From Taklimakanibacter sp021828105 (GTDB lineage Bacteria > Pseudomonadota > Alphaproteobacteria > Rhizobiales > Aestuariivirgaceae), in the NCBI GenBank assembly GCA_021828105.1, contig JAKATG010000010.1:124001-188000 (forward strand): a DNA stretch of 64,000 nucleotides, in the 5' to 3' direction. The translations under genes and the position numbers were made by a program. The number at the start of each line of letters is the position of its first letter. Positions within the stretch are counted from its first letter, which is position 1. The notes under the pieces were generated by a model. That model worked only from the letters and a program-made list of their open reading frames with translations, was not told where the DNA came from and made no database searches. Of this stretch, positions 41,574 through 50,246 are shown in pieces.

Positions 41574-42494
41574 ATGCGCTTCCTCCCCGGAACCGGTTCG
41601 CTCAAAGTCTTCGAGGCCGCGGGCCGCCAGCTCAACTTCACCCGCGCGGCGCAGGAGCTCAATGTGACGCCCGCCGCCGTCAGCCATCAGATCAAGGAGT
41701 TCGAGGACCAGCTCGGTCTGAGACTCATCGAGCGCACCAGCCGCTCGATGCGGCTCACCGAAGCGGGGCACATCCTCCATGCCGCCGTCGGCGAGGCGCT
41801 GGGCGGCCTCAACCGCGCGCTCGTGCGCATGGACAAGAGCCGCGACACGGCACGGCTCAGGGTCTCAGCCTCGACATCGGTCGCGGCCAAATGGCTGGTG
41901 CCGCGGCTCGACGATTATATGAAGCTCAACCCGAGCGTCGAAGTTCAGCTCGATGTCTCGGACCGGGTGCGCGATTTCGAGCGCGATGACATCGACGTCG
42001 CGATCCGCTTCGGCAACGGCAATTATCCGGGAGCCCGCGCCGACCGCCTGTTCGACAACACGATCTTTCCTGTCTGCAGCCCGGCGCTGCTCGCCTCGAA
42101 GAAGCCGCTGAAACATCCGCGTGACCTGTTGCAGCACCGCCTGATCCATGTCGAATGGAGCGGGCAAGGGATCACCTGGCCCAATTGGCGCATGTGGATG
42201 CTGGCCGCGGGGGTGAGCGACTATGTCGAGGCGGGCGGCCTCTATCTCGACAATTCCGGCCTCGCGCTGCAGGCGGCCGTCGACGGCCAGGGCGTGGCGC
42301 TCGGCGATTCATCGCTCGTTTCCGACGATCTCGCCGCCGGGCGGCTGGTGCAGCCCTTCGCGCTCACCATCAAGGGGCCGCCGCAATTCGCCTATTACAT
42401 CATCTCGCCCGCCGAGACGCAGGACGACGCCCTGATCAAGTCGTTCAGGGAGTGGATCCTCGCCGAGGCGGCGCGGACGCCCTTGGTGAAATGA
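41574..42494 (+). CDS. LysR-family transcriptional regulator, GcvA type
   Basis: A 306-residue regulator starting MRFLPGTGSLKVFEAAGRQL. The winged HTH (about 5-62) has NFTRAAQELNVTPAAVSHQI as recognition part. The effector domain (about 88-295) has FERDDIDVAIRFGNGNYPG and other marks of the GcvA subgroup, whose founding member controls glycine cleavage; many relatives control other amino-acid or beta-lactamase genes. The target here is unknown, with the divergent DUF1127 gene a candidate. The ORF can start at TTG 41556. Its stop is two bases from the break of a DUF1194 fragment. Confidence 0.9.
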   Translation: MRFLPGTGSLKVFEAAGRQLNFTRAAQELNVTPAAVSHQIKEFEDQLGLRLIERTSRSMRLTEAGHILHAAVGEALGGLNRALVRMDKSRDTARLRVSASTSVAAKWLVPRLDDYMKLNPSVEVQLDVSDRVRDFERDDIDVAIRFGNGNYPGARADRLFDNTIFPVCSPALLASKKPLKHPRDLLQHRLIHVEWSGQGITWPNWRMWMLAAGVSDYVEAGGLYLDNSGLALQAAVDGQGVALGDSSLVSDDLAAGRLVQPFALTIKGPPQFAYYIISPAETQDDALIKSFREWILAEAARTPLVK

Positions 42495-42495
42495 C

Positions 42496-42708
42496 GACGG
42501 CGATCTTCTGAGCCGCGCCGCTGGTAATGGCCGCGAGGACGGAAGGATCGGTGATGGCGCCAGCATAGCCGTTCCGCTGGAAGGCGATCTCGCTGTCGTC
42601 GATCGAGCCCGACGCATCGGCAAGGAGGACGAGCTCGAGATCGACATTCTGCGCCCTGGCCGGGATGGTGCAAAGCAGGGCAAGAATGACGATGGTGACG
42701 AAGCGCAT
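42496..42708 (-). pseudogene. Truncated DUF1194 (VWA-like) gene, 5' part only
   Basis: The frame starts MRFVTIVILALLCTIPARAQ (signal peptide) and continues NVDLELVLLADASGSIDDSE, with the MIDAS-type D-x-S-x-S motif, then IAFQRNGYAGAITDPSV and ends in the family at KIAV (42496). DUF1194 proteins normally run to some 230-260 residues. Beyond 42496 the frame is antisense to the last LysR codons, so about two thirds are missing. A deletion or rearrangement at the LysR stop is inferred. Confidence 0.75.
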
Positions 42709-42779
42709 AGCGGCTACTATGGGCAGGCGAGTCGAGGGCGTCCAATTACAGCGCGTTGAAGGGGCTGAAGCGGAGTCCG

Positions 42780-43721
42780 ATGCATGCATTTACGCTGATC
42801 ATCATCTGCCGGGACGAGCATGATGAAGCTGATTTCCAGGCGATTGCACAGAAAGTGGCCGAGCAGGCGCCGGATATAAGACCGGTCGTGCTCAGGGCCG
42901 GGTCGGGCAAGCTGCCATCCGGCGATCTGTGGTCGAGGCCGGTGCTGATCGTCGCGTTCAGAAGTACATTCAAGCTCGTGCCGCAACGCGGCACGGTCCT
43001 GCGCGTCAGGCCCGTCTACAAGACCGAACAATACGAGCTGTTCCTCAAGGCCGGCCTCAACACGCCGAAGACCGGCGTGTTCAAGTTCGGTATGAAGCCC
43101 GATCCGGCGGAGTGGAGCAACTATGTCATCCTGAAGCCCCTCAGGATCAATTCCCACGGCCTCGGCGTCCATCTGGTGCGCACCAGGCGTGTCCCCGCTC
43201 TTGCCCCCGATCTGTTCAAGGCCGGCCATCCGATCCACAGGGATGTCTATTTGATCCAGCAATTCATCGACACCGGCGACTATCCAACTCATTTCCGGGT
43301 GGAGACGCTGCTCGGCGAGGCGCTGTGCTGCCGCACGATTTTCTCCTCGCGCAAGCGGCCCTCGCTTTTCGCCAGCGACAGGATGCTTCTCAACGGCGCG
43401 ATGGCGAGCAATGCCGCCATCACGAGCGCGAACAAGACGGCGCCAGCAAGGGATGACGAGGTGATCGCCTTTGCCCGTCAGATGGACCGTGCCATCGCCG
43501 ATTGCCCGGTCAAGGGCTGCGATGTGCTGAGAGAAGTCGGAACCGGCAAGCTTTACGCGCTCGAATGCAATACGCGCGGCAAGAGTTGGGCGTTCAGCTC
43601 ACCCGATGGCGACAATGCCCGCCAGGCCTTCGGCAGCAAGCAGGCCATGATCGACCATCTGGGTGCCTGGGACGCGGCGGCCAGGGGGTTCATCGAACGC
43701 ACGCGCGCCGATGCCCGCTAG
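42780..43721 (+). CDS. ATP-grasp-like protein of unknown function
   Basis: A 313-residue cytoplasmic protein. YVILKPLRINSHGLGVHLVR (about 111-130) resembles the ATP-grasp lysine-plus-glycine loop, VYLIQQFIDTGDYPTHFRVE has the linker strand, and KGCDVLREVGTGKLYALECN with NTRGKSW matches the metal-binding D/E-x-N end of RimK-like ligases. Such enzymes join a carboxylate to an amine with ATP. No substrate can be named. ATG 42780 is used; an upstream in-frame TTG at 42756 is weaker. Confidence 0.65.
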   Translation: MHAFTLIIICRDEHDEADFQAIAQKVAEQAPDIRPVVLRAGSGKLPSGDLWSRPVLIVAFRSTFKLVPQRGTVLRVRPVYKTEQYELFLKAGLNTPKTGVFKFGMKPDPAEWSNYVILKPLRINSHGLGVHLVRTRRVPALAPDLFKAGHPIHRDVYLIQQFIDTGDYPTHFRVETLLGEALCCRTIFSSRKRPSLFASDRMLLNGAMASNAAITSANKTAPARDDEVIAFARQMDRAIADCPVKGCDVLREVGTGKLYALECNTRGKSWAFSSPDGDNARQAFGSKQAMIDHLGAWDAAARGFIERTRADAR

Positions 43722-43756
43722 AGCGACGGGCGTTCTCATAGAATCGCCCCGATGCG

Positions 43757-44533
43757 TTAGACCGCGTTGAACAGGCCGCCGTCGACGAGAATGCTCTGGC
43801 CGGTGATATAGCCGGCCTGGACCGAGCACAGGAAAGCGCAGATCTCGCCGATCTCGCTCGCTTCGCCGAAACGCTTCATCGGCACCGTCGCCTTGCGCTC
43901 GGCCGCCATCTCGGCTTCGCTCTTGCCTTGCATCGTCGCCATGCGGCCGGTCGAATTGCGTAAGCGGTCGGTATCGAACATGCCGGGCAACAGATGGTTC
44001 ACGGTGATGTTGTGCCGGGCGAGATCGCGGGCAGGGCCCGCCATGAAGGCGGTCAGTCCGGCTCGCGCGCCGGAGGAAAGATCGAGACCCAGTATCGGCA
44101 TCTTCACCGACATCGAGGTGATGTTGACGATGCGGCCGAAGCTCCGGCGCTGCATGGCGGGAACGACGCGCTGGATGAGCTCGATCGGCGTCACCATGTT
44201 CTGGACCACCCCATTGAGCAGCGCATCGCGGTCGAGCTCACGGAAATCCTTGAGCGGCGGACCGCCATTGTTGTTGACCAGGATGTCGGGCTCGGGCGCC
44301 GCGGCGAGGAGGGCGTCCTGGCCCGCACGCGTGCCGACATCGGCGGCAACCGCGGTGACCTTGGCGCCCGTCGCCTTCACGATCTCATCGCGCGCGGCGG
44401 CGAGCACGGCTTCGTCACGGCCATTGATGACGACGCTGACGCCTTCGCGCGCCAATGACAAAGCGCAGGCCTTGCCGAGCCCCCGGCTCGATGCGCAGAC
44501 AATGGCGGTGCGGCCCTTCAATCCCAGATCCAT
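43757..44533 (-). CDS. SDR-family oxidoreductase with altered active site
   Basis: A 258-residue protein from MDLGLKGRTAIVCASSRGLG. The NAD(P) motif T-G-x3-G-x-G appears as ASSRGLG (14-20), and NNNGGPP replaces the usual NNAG. The catalytic serine is in NITSMSVK, but Y-x3-K is replaced: the segment reads LDLSSGARAGLTAFMAG, with Arg at the Lys place and no Tyr. This layout (S/N-GAR-x-GL) is known from a divergent SDR subgroup, so it is a family trait more than decay. The reaction is unknown. The C-terminus GQSILVDGGLFNAV is normal. Confidence 0.85.
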   Translation of the reverse strand: MDLGLKGRTAIVCASSRGLGKACALSLAREGVSVVINGRDEAVLAAARDEIVKATGAKVTAVAADVGTRAGQDALLAAAPEPDILVNNNGGPPLKDFRELDRDALLNGVVQNMVTPIELIQRVVPAMQRRSFGRIVNITSMSVKMPILGLDLSSGARAGLTAFMAGPARDLARHNITVNHLLPGMFDTDRLRNSTGRMATMQGKSEAEMAAERKATVPMKRFGEASEIGEICAFLCSVQAGYITGQSILVDGGLFNAV

Positions 44534-44544
44534 CTCATGCTCCA

Positions 44545-44571
44545 ACAAAAAACCCGGCTTGTGGCCGGGTT
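44545..44571 (-). terminator. Intrinsic terminator for the DUF2852 gene
   Basis: On the minus strand AACCCGGC-CACAA-GCCGGGTT is followed by a run of six T. It lies 80 bp behind the DUF2852 stop and just before the SDR start, separating the two genes. Confidence 0.8.
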
Positions 44572-44624
44572 CTCGCATGATGCGCTTGAAGGTTCAATCA
44601 GGATTGCTGTTCGATGCATTGTTT

Positions 44625-44672
44625 GCGCATCGGATTATCCGAAAACCGCTTCACACTTTTCGGTCCGATGCG
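44625..44672. repeat. Dispersed palindromic element, copy B
   Basis: GCGCATCGGATTATCCGAAA followed by ACCGCTTCACACTTTTCGG and TCCGATGCGC matches copy A at 38622 in arms and core. It overlaps the 3' end of the DUF2852 gene by about 20 bases. Confidence 0.8.
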
Positions 44673-45013
44673 CTACGCTCTCCCATGAAGCGCTCGAATT
44701 CCTCGCGATCACGGGCGTCGCGCAGGCGGTTGAGATAGTCGGCAAATTCGGCCTGCTCGGCCTCGAGCCGGCGCAAGGTCTCGGCTTTGTAGGCGTCGAA
44801 GGCGGCATTGCCAGACCCTTTGGGGGCGCTTCTCGCACCGAAGGTCTCGCGCAGGCGGCGCGCGCCGTCATCGGCCAGCGTATCGATGGGGCCGGCCCAC
44901 AGGACGTAAGCCAGGGCGGCAAGGCCCAGAGGCCACCAGACGATGAAGCCCGCGACGACAGCGAGAATGCTGAGCGGCGTCCAGCGGCCGTGGCGGGTTT
45001 GCGATGATGTCAT
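44651..45013 (-). CDS. DUF2852 membrane protein
   Basis: A 120-residue protein starting MTSSQTRHGRWTPLSILAVV. One or two membrane segments (LSILAVVAGFIVWWPLGLAA and LAALAYVLWAG, about 14-42) precede a charged coiled-coil tail with NAAFDAYKAETLRRLEAEQA and EFADYLNRLRDARDREEFER, the DUF2852 signature. It is common in Hyphomicrobiales and of unknown function. Its last codons lie inside a dispersed palindrome, so the exact C-terminus may have been altered by it. Confidence 0.88.
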   Translation of the reverse strand: MTSSQTRHGRWTPLSILAVVAGFIVWWPLGLAALAYVLWAGPIDTLADDGARRLRETFGARSAPKGSGNAAFDAYKAETLRRLEAEQAEFADYLNRLRDARDREEFERFMGERSASDRKV

Positions 45014-45122
45014 GGAACACCTCCGATCCAATTGTATGGGTACATAATTTGGGAGGACGCGGCGTGCATTCAAGGGTGAAATGGTGGCGCCCATCAGCGG
45101 AATCCGCTAAGGAGCAGCCGCC

Positions 45123-46103
45123 ATGACCCAAATTCCCTCCATCGATGAGGTCCTTCAGGCGCGCGAGCGCCTCAAGGGCCATGCCGTCGTGACGCCGTTG
45201 ATCGAATCGCCCACCCTCAACGCGCTCAGCCAAGGCCGGGTGCTGATCAAAGCGGAGTGCCTGCAGCGCACCGGCTCGTTCAAATTCCGCGGCGCCTGGA
45301 ACTGCATATCGCGCCTCGACCCCGACAAGGCGAAGGGCGGTGTCGTCGCCTATTCGTCGGGCAATCACGCGCAAGGTGTGGCCGCCGCGGCGCAGATGAT
45401 GAAGCTGCCGGCGCTCATCGTGATGCCTGAGGACACGCCCGAGATCAAGAAAGCCAATACCCGCGCCTATGGCGCGGTGATCGTGACCTATGACCGCAAC
45501 CGGGAAGATCGCGAGGAGATCGCCAACGGAATAGCGCGCGAGCGTGGCGCCGTCATCGTGCCGCCCTTCGAGCATGCCGAGATCATCGCCGGCCAAGGCA
45601 CCTCGGGGCTCGAGGCGATCGAGCAGGCGGCGGAGCGCGATGCCCGCCTCGATGCGGTGCTGATCCCGGCGGGGGGCGGCGGGCTCACCGCCGGCAATAC
45701 ACTCGCCTTTTCGGCGAAGTCGCCCGCGACCGAGGTCCACACGGTCGAGCCTGAAGGTTTCGACGATCACGCCCGCTCGCTCGAGAGCGGCAAGCGCGAG
45801 CGCAATGCTAAGGCCTCGGGCTCGATCTGCGATGCGCTTCTGTCGCCGGCGCCGGGCGAGCTCACCTTCGCCATCAATCAGCCGCGGCTCGCCCAGGGCC
45901 TCGTGGTGAGCGAAGCGGAAGTGAAACGCGCCATGGTCTTCGCTTTCGAGCACCTCAAGCTCGTGATCGAGCCGGGCGGCGCCGTCGGCCTTGCGGCGGT
46001 CCTCGCCGGCAAGATCCCGACGCGAGGCCGCAGCATCGCCGTCATCGCCTCGGGCGGCAATGTCGATCCGGCGTTCTTCGCGGAAGTCCTCAAGGGCCGC
46101 TAG
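45123..46103 (+). CDS. PLP-dependent threonine/serine dehydratase
   Basis: A 326-residue fold-type II enzyme. The PLP lysine is K54 in GSFKFRGA, the substrate loop is SSGNHAQG and the phosphate-binding loop GGGGLTAG. There is no ACT domain, so it is of the catabolic, serine-racemase/threonine-dehydratase or 3-hydroxyaspartate ammonia-lyase type. It would deaminate threonine or serine (or a hydroxyaspartate) to a keto acid. GGAG precedes the ATG. Its end overlaps the convergent gene by 14 bases. Confidence 0.88.
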   Translation: MTQIPSIDEVLQARERLKGHAVVTPLIESPTLNALSQGRVLIKAECLQRTGSFKFRGAWNCISRLDPDKAKGGVVAYSSGNHAQGVAAAAQMMKLPALIVMPEDTPEIKKANTRAYGAVIVTYDRNREDREEIANGIARERGAVIVPPFEHAEIIAGQGTSGLEAIEQAAERDARLDAVLIPAGGGGLTAGNTLAFSAKSPATEVHTVEPEGFDDHARSLESGKRERNAKASGSICDALLSPAPGELTFAINQPRLAQGLVVSEAEVKRAMVFAFEHLKLVIEPGGAVGLAAVLAGKIPTRGRSIAVIASGGNVDPAFFAEVLKGR

Positions 46104-47064
46104 CTCCCCACCAGCGGAGCACGCGGAGCGCCTTGAGAGTCACCCAGCGCGAAGGCTTGCCCGGCCCGTCATCGACCTCGAACCATTCCCGTCCCGGCAG
46201 GCTCCAGTCGAGGAGCCAGGTGCCGTCTTCCCGGCGTTTCGAACGGACATGGTCGATGGCCTCGCTCAGTCGCGGATCGGGAGCGGCGCCGTCGAGGAGC
46301 GCCGAGGCGCGGAAATAATCGAGCGCCCGCAAGACGTCGTAACGCCAGCGGTTCGGGTGCAGGAACTGGAGAAACCGCTCGTCTGCGGGCTCGCCCGTCC
46401 CGAGACGGCGGAAGAGTCGGCGCTCGAGCAGATAGGCCTCGCCCGACCGGCGCGCTTCGCGCGAGCGGGGCGTGCCCTGGGCCGCCTTCTCGTATTCGAG
46501 CAAGCCTTCCAGCACGTTGATCGTGCTGGCGAATGACGAGCGCTGGGAACCGTTGATCCGCTCGCAGTTCCAGCCGCCATCGGCAAGACGCTCGCCCGCC
46601 AGCCGGTCGACAATGGACGAGACGTCGATGTCGAAATAGGCGCCGTCGGCGACGGTGCGGCCGTTGATGCATTCCTCGATCTCGCCCTCCCAGAAGGGTT
46701 GCCCGCCCTCATCCCAATGCGAATGGACGCCGATCAGCTCGACGGTTCGCCGGGCGCGGTTGGAGGACGGATCGAGGCCGAATTCGCGCAGCTGCGTCAG
46801 GGAAAAGCTCGTGGCCGTCCAGGGCTGACCGCGCTCGCGCCATTCGCGCGGGTCGAAACCGGCCGGGATAAAGGCGCCGCCCGCCCATTGACCGTCCGCA
46901 TCCTGATGCGAAAGGAGGCGCGCGCCCCAGCCCTCGGTTTCCACCTTGGCCCGCTCCGCCTGCCACCGTGCCGGCGAAGCGTCGAGCAGGTCGCGCATCA
47001 CCTGCCACCTTATCGATGGGTCGCTGTCGAGAAGCCAGTCGATCACCGCGGCAGAGTGGGCCAT
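46090..47064 (-). CDS. Squalene-cyclase/prenyltransferase-like alpha-toroid protein
   Basis: A 324-residue soluble protein. QW-like repeats of terpenoid cyclase toroids are visible: HQDADGQWAGG (about 53-63), LADGGWNCE (near 165) and REDGTWLLDW (near 285). The catalytic D-x-D-D motif of squalene-hopene cyclase is not evident, and the length is half that of a full cyclase. It may bind or modify isoprenoids or just use the toroid fold; proteins like this are often labelled squalene cyclase without proof. It is a single gene convergent with the dehydratase. Confidence 0.7.
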   Translation of the reverse strand: MAHSAAVIDWLLDSDPSIRWQVMRDLLDASPARWQAERAKVETEGWGARLLSHQDADGQWAGGAFIPAGFDPREWRERGQPWTATSFSLTQLREFGLDPSSNRARRTVELIGVHSHWDEGGQPFWEGEIEECINGRTVADGAYFDIDVSSIVDRLAGERLADGGWNCERINGSQRSSFASTINVLEGLLEYEKAAQGTPRSREARRSGEAYLLERRLFRRLGTGEPADERFLQFLHPNRWRYDVLRALDYFRASALLDGAAPDPRLSEAIDHVRSKRREDGTWLLDWSLPGREWFEVDDGPGKPSRWVTLKALRVLRWWGASGP

Positions 47065-47178
47065 GCGCGTCTCTCCGAGTTCGGATTGAGGCCTGATCTA
47101 TAGCTGCTTGCGGTGAGGCGTGCCAGTTGTTCCGCCAGCCGTCACCATTGCACAAGTGCAACGCAGGCAGGGCAGCGA

Positions 47179-47943
47179 TCAACCCGACAGCGGGATATCC
47201 AGGGGATCGTCCTTGCCGCGGCGGATCACCACGATGCGCGGTTTTTCCGGCGCGGCAGCCTGTTCCGCTTCCGCCGGGGCAGGCTCGACAGCCGCTTCCA
47301 GCGTCTTCAGCGCCGGCGCGAACAGATCCTCGTCGCGCGAGAAATAGGGCATCTGGCTCTGCGCCACGACTTCGTCCTCGGCTTTCTCGGAGAAACCCGT
47401 CAGAGCCTCGTCGATATGGCTCAACAGACCCATCGCCTTGGCGATGCGCTCGCTCAGGACTTCCTGCGACCAGGAAAGGGTCTCGAGCGAGCGGGCATTC
47501 GCCTCGACGGCCTCGACATGCTCGTCATCGGCGGGTGCGGCCTTGAGGCCGCCGGCAATCACGCGCAGGCTCATCGACCGCTTGGCGATCTCGCTCGTCG
47601 TCGACTTGGCGTCGGCGGTGATGCGGTCATAGAGACCGGAATCGGCCGTGAGGTAGCCGCCGTCGGCCAGGCGGTCATTGTGGGTGGAAGCGATCTCGCA
47701 GCGGGTCTGTTTGATGGTCGACGCCAGGGCTTCGATGTCGGGCGGCGGCCTGGTGGTTGCCGCAACGTTTTCAAGCTTTTTCAGGGCATCGAGCAGCATC
47801 ATCGTGTCGGCGGCACGATTGCGGCGGGCATATTCCGCCAGGAACCAGCGTCCGCGCGCCGATTCCATGACGGCACTTTCGAGCGCCTCATATTGCTCGC
47901 GTGGAAAGGTGACCGCGCCAGGATCCTGACCGGGCGAATTCAT
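47179..47943 (-). CDS. Conserved cytoplasmic coiled-coil protein
   Basis: A 254-residue protein starting MNSPGQDPGAVTFPREQYEA. The conserved block ALESAVMESARGRWFLAEYA followed by RRNRAADTMMLLDALKKLE (about 20-58) is widespread in Alphaproteobacteria. The middle is helical and CheZ-like in general look; the end (KPRIVVIRRGKDDPLDIPL) is a short conserved tail. Function unknown; a link to motility control is only a guess. An in-frame start at 47970 is less likely. Confidence 0.7.
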   Translation of the reverse strand: MNSPGQDPGAVTFPREQYEALESAVMESARGRWFLAEYARRNRAADTMMLLDALKKLENVAATTRPPPDIEALASTIKQTRCEIASTHNDRLADGGYLTADSGLYDRITADAKSTTSEIAKRSMSLRVIAGGLKAAPADDEHVEAVEANARSLETLSWSQEVLSERIAKAMGLLSHIDEALTGFSEKAEDEVVAQSQMPYFSRDEDLFAPALKTLEAAVEPAPAEAEQAAAPEKPRIVVIRRGKDDPLDIPLSG

Positions 47944-47994
47944 TCCAATAACTCCCACTGACGCACTCACTCACAGAACTGCAATCTACATTTG

Positions 47995-48042
47995 GCGCGT
48001 GCTCGGACGGAAAACCGGTATCCACTTTTCCTGATCACGCGC
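47995..48042. repeat. Dispersed palindromic element, diverged copy C
   Basis: GCGCGTGCTCGGACGGAAAA, then CCGGTATCCACTTTTCC and TGATCACGCGC. It shares the AAAACCG...CACTTTTC core with copies A and B but has different outer arms. It lies in the control region between the divergent genes at 47943 and 48113. Confidence 0.6.
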
Positions 48043-48112
48043 TGGGTGATTATTCTGGAAACTGGTTAGCGTTTGGTTTAGAGCCTCGTGCTGATTTCCC
48101 CTTGTTTCTCCC

Positions 48113-49312
48113 ATGCAGCCCCAGGCTCTCAATTTCCGCCTCTGCTTCTTCATGGCCTTCCTGTTCCTGGGGCTGGGCGTGCAACTGCCGTTCCTGCCGC
48201 TGTGGCTGGCCGATCGCGGGCTTTCCACGGGGGAAATCGCCGCCGTGCTTTCGGGCCAGATCCTCATCCGGGCGTTTGGCGCGCCGCTCGGCACCTTCCT
48301 CGCCGACAGGCATAACCGCCCGGTTCCGCTCGTCCGGCTGCTGCCGCTGCTCTGTGCCGCGAGCTATCTCGTCTTGAGCTTCATGCAGGGTTTCGAGGCG
48401 ATCTTCCTGGTCGCGGTGCTGGCGGCCGTGTTCCTTTCGCCGGTCGGGCCGATTGCGGAAAATTTCGCCATGGTGGAGAGCGCCAAGGCCGGGCTCGATT
48501 ATGGGCGACAACGCCTGTGGGCTTCGGTCAGCTTCATCGTCGGCACGCTGCTCTCGGGCTTCGCGCTCGAGGTCATGGCAACGAGCACCGCCGTCCTCCT
48601 CATCGCGGTGAGCTATGCGGCGCTGGGGCTCGCGGGCTTCGTGCTGCCGGATGTGAAGCCGCAGAAAACCGCCGGACAGAAGATCGTGCATGCCCGTCCG
48701 GGCGACGTGCTGCGGCTCTTCGGCTCGCGAGTCTTCGTAATCTTCCTCATCGCCGTCAGCATCGCCCAGGCGAGCCACGCCATGCTCTATGGCTTCGGCT
48801 CGCTGCATTGGGAGCAGCTCGGCATCTCCAAGGGCATGATCGGCATACTCTGGGGCATCGGTGTCTGCGCAGAAGTCGTTTTCTTCTTCTTTTCCGGCAG
48901 GCTCATTCCCCGCTTCGCGCCGATCCTGCTCATCCTCATCGGCTGCCTCCTGGGCGTCTTGCGCTGGACGGCCACCGCCTTCGATCCGGCGCTATGGCTG
49001 CTCGCGCCGTTGCAGACGCTGCATGCCGCGACCTTCGCGCTCACCCATTTCGGGACATTGCATTTCCTCATGCAGAACGTGCCGGTCGCCTTGCGCAACT
49101 CGGCCCAGGGACTTTACACGGCCTGCTCGGCCGGCCTCTTCCTGATGCTGGCCACAGTGGCGGCAGGCCCGCTCTTCGATGCTTTCGCAGGCCGCGCCTA
49201 TCTCGCCATGGCGGCGATGTCGCTCATCGCCTCAGGCCTGGCTTTCGCGGTGATGCGGCTCAGCCCCAGAGCGCCCGTGGCGGGGGATGCATCAGGCTCC
49301 CCGCAAAACTGA
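48113..49312 (+). CDS. MFS transporter (phenylpropionate-permease-like)
   Basis: A 399-residue inner-membrane protein with about 12 membrane segments. The start MQPQALNFRLCFFMAFLFLG, the loop GTFLADRHNRPVPL (motif A type) and AENFAMVESAKAGLDYGRQR with LWASVSFIVGT match the MFS_1-like/HcaT group. Substrates in this group are aromatic acids or nucleosides; the one here is unknown. Its 3' end overlaps the convergent dgcA gene by 53 bases. Confidence 0.88.
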   Translation: MQPQALNFRLCFFMAFLFLGLGVQLPFLPLWLADRGLSTGEIAAVLSGQILIRAFGAPLGTFLADRHNRPVPLVRLLPLLCAASYLVLSFMQGFEAIFLVAVLAAVFLSPVGPIAENFAMVESAKAGLDYGRQRLWASVSFIVGTLLSGFALEVMATSTAVLLIAVSYAALGLAGFVLPDVKPQKTAGQKIVHARPGDVLRLFGSRVFVIFLIAVSIAQASHAMLYGFGSLHWEQLGISKGMIGILWGIGVCAEVVFFFFSGRLIPRFAPILLILIGCLLGVLRWTATAFDPALWLLAPLQTLHAATFALTHFGTLHFLMQNVPVALRNSAQGLYTACSAGLFLMLATVAAGPLFDAFAGRAYLAMAAMSLIASGLAFAVMRLSPRAPVAGDASGSPQN

Positions 49313-50246
49313 TCCCGGGCACGCGGTCCTGCTTCAGAAGCAAAGGACCGTCGAGATCGACGAAGCTCGCATATTGGGCAAGGAGCATGGCGGGCGCCAT
49401 GGCAAGCGACGTCGCCAGCATGCAGCCGACCATGATCTCAAGGCCGCTGCTGCGTGCGGCTTCCGCCAGAGCGACGGCGCCGGTCAGGCCGCCAGTCTTA
49501 TCGAGCTTGATGTTGATCGCATCATATTTGCCGATGAGCGCCGCAAGGCCTTCGACATCATGGGCCGATTCATCGGCGCAGATCACGACCTTCCGGTCGA
49601 TCGACTGGAGCGCCTCGTCCTCTGCGGCGGGCAGAGGCTGCTCGACGAGCTCGATCCCGGCCTTGGCGCAGGCATCGAGCATGCGCGGCAGGACCGCGCC
49701 GCTCCAGCCCTCATTGGCATCGACGATGAGGCGCGCCTTGGGAGCCGCCGCGCGAATGGCCGCGACACGCTCCTCATCGCCTTCGCGTCCGAGCTTGAGC
49801 TTGAGCAGAGGGCGGTCCGCTGCCGCCGCGGCGGCTTTCGCCATCGCGTCCGGCGTGTCGAGGCTCAACGTATAGGCGGTGATGACGGGTTTAGGCTCGG
49901 CGAGGCCCGCGAGCTGCCAGACGGGCCGGTGGGCGCGCTTTGCCTCCAGGTCCCACAAGGCGCAGTCGAGAGCGTTGCGCGCCGCCTTGGGCGCGACATG
50001 GCGGGCGATCTCCGTGCGCGCCAGGCCGCCTTCGATCGCGCCGCGGGCGGCCTCCAAGGCCTCGATGACCTGCGGCACCGTCTCGTCATAGCGGGGATAA
50101 GGCACGCATTCGCCGCGGCCGGTGACGCCATCCTCGGTGAGCGTCACGACCACGACATTGGCCTCGGTCTTGGAGCCTCGCGAGATGGTGAAGGAGCCGG
50201 CGATCGGCCAGCTCTCATGCGCGACGGTGAGCTGGCGCCTGCTCAC
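49260..50246 (-). CDS. dgcA: N-acetyl-D-glutamate racemase / dipeptide-epimerase-type enolase
   Basis: A 328-residue enolase-superfamily enzyme. The acid-base Lys pair is KLK (149-151), metal ligands are in VDANEGW, VEQPL and CADES, and the second Lys is in NIKLDKTGG. By sequence alone it would be called an L-Ala-D/L-Glu epimerase. Next to a DUF1611 gene it fits DgcA, which turns N-acetyl-D-Glu into the L form. GTG 50246 is the start, sharing GTGA with the dgcN stop. The longer frame to 50402 is inside dgcN and is rejected. Confidence 0.85.
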   Translation of the reverse strand: MSRRQLTVAHESWPIAGSFTISRGSKTEANVVVVTLTEDGVTGRGECVPYPRYDETVPQVIEALEAARGAIEGGLARTEIARHVAPKAARNALDCALWDLEAKRAHRPVWQLAGLAEPKPVITAYTLSLDTPDAMAKAAAAAADRPLLKLKLGREGDEERVAAIRAAAPKARLIVDANEGWSGAVLPRMLDACAKAGIELVEQPLPAAEDEALQSIDRKVVICADESAHDVEGLAALIGKYDAINIKLDKTGGLTGAVALAEAARSSGLEIMVGCMLATSLAMAPAMLLAQYASFVDLDGPLLLKQDRVPGISFAGSLMHPPPRALWG

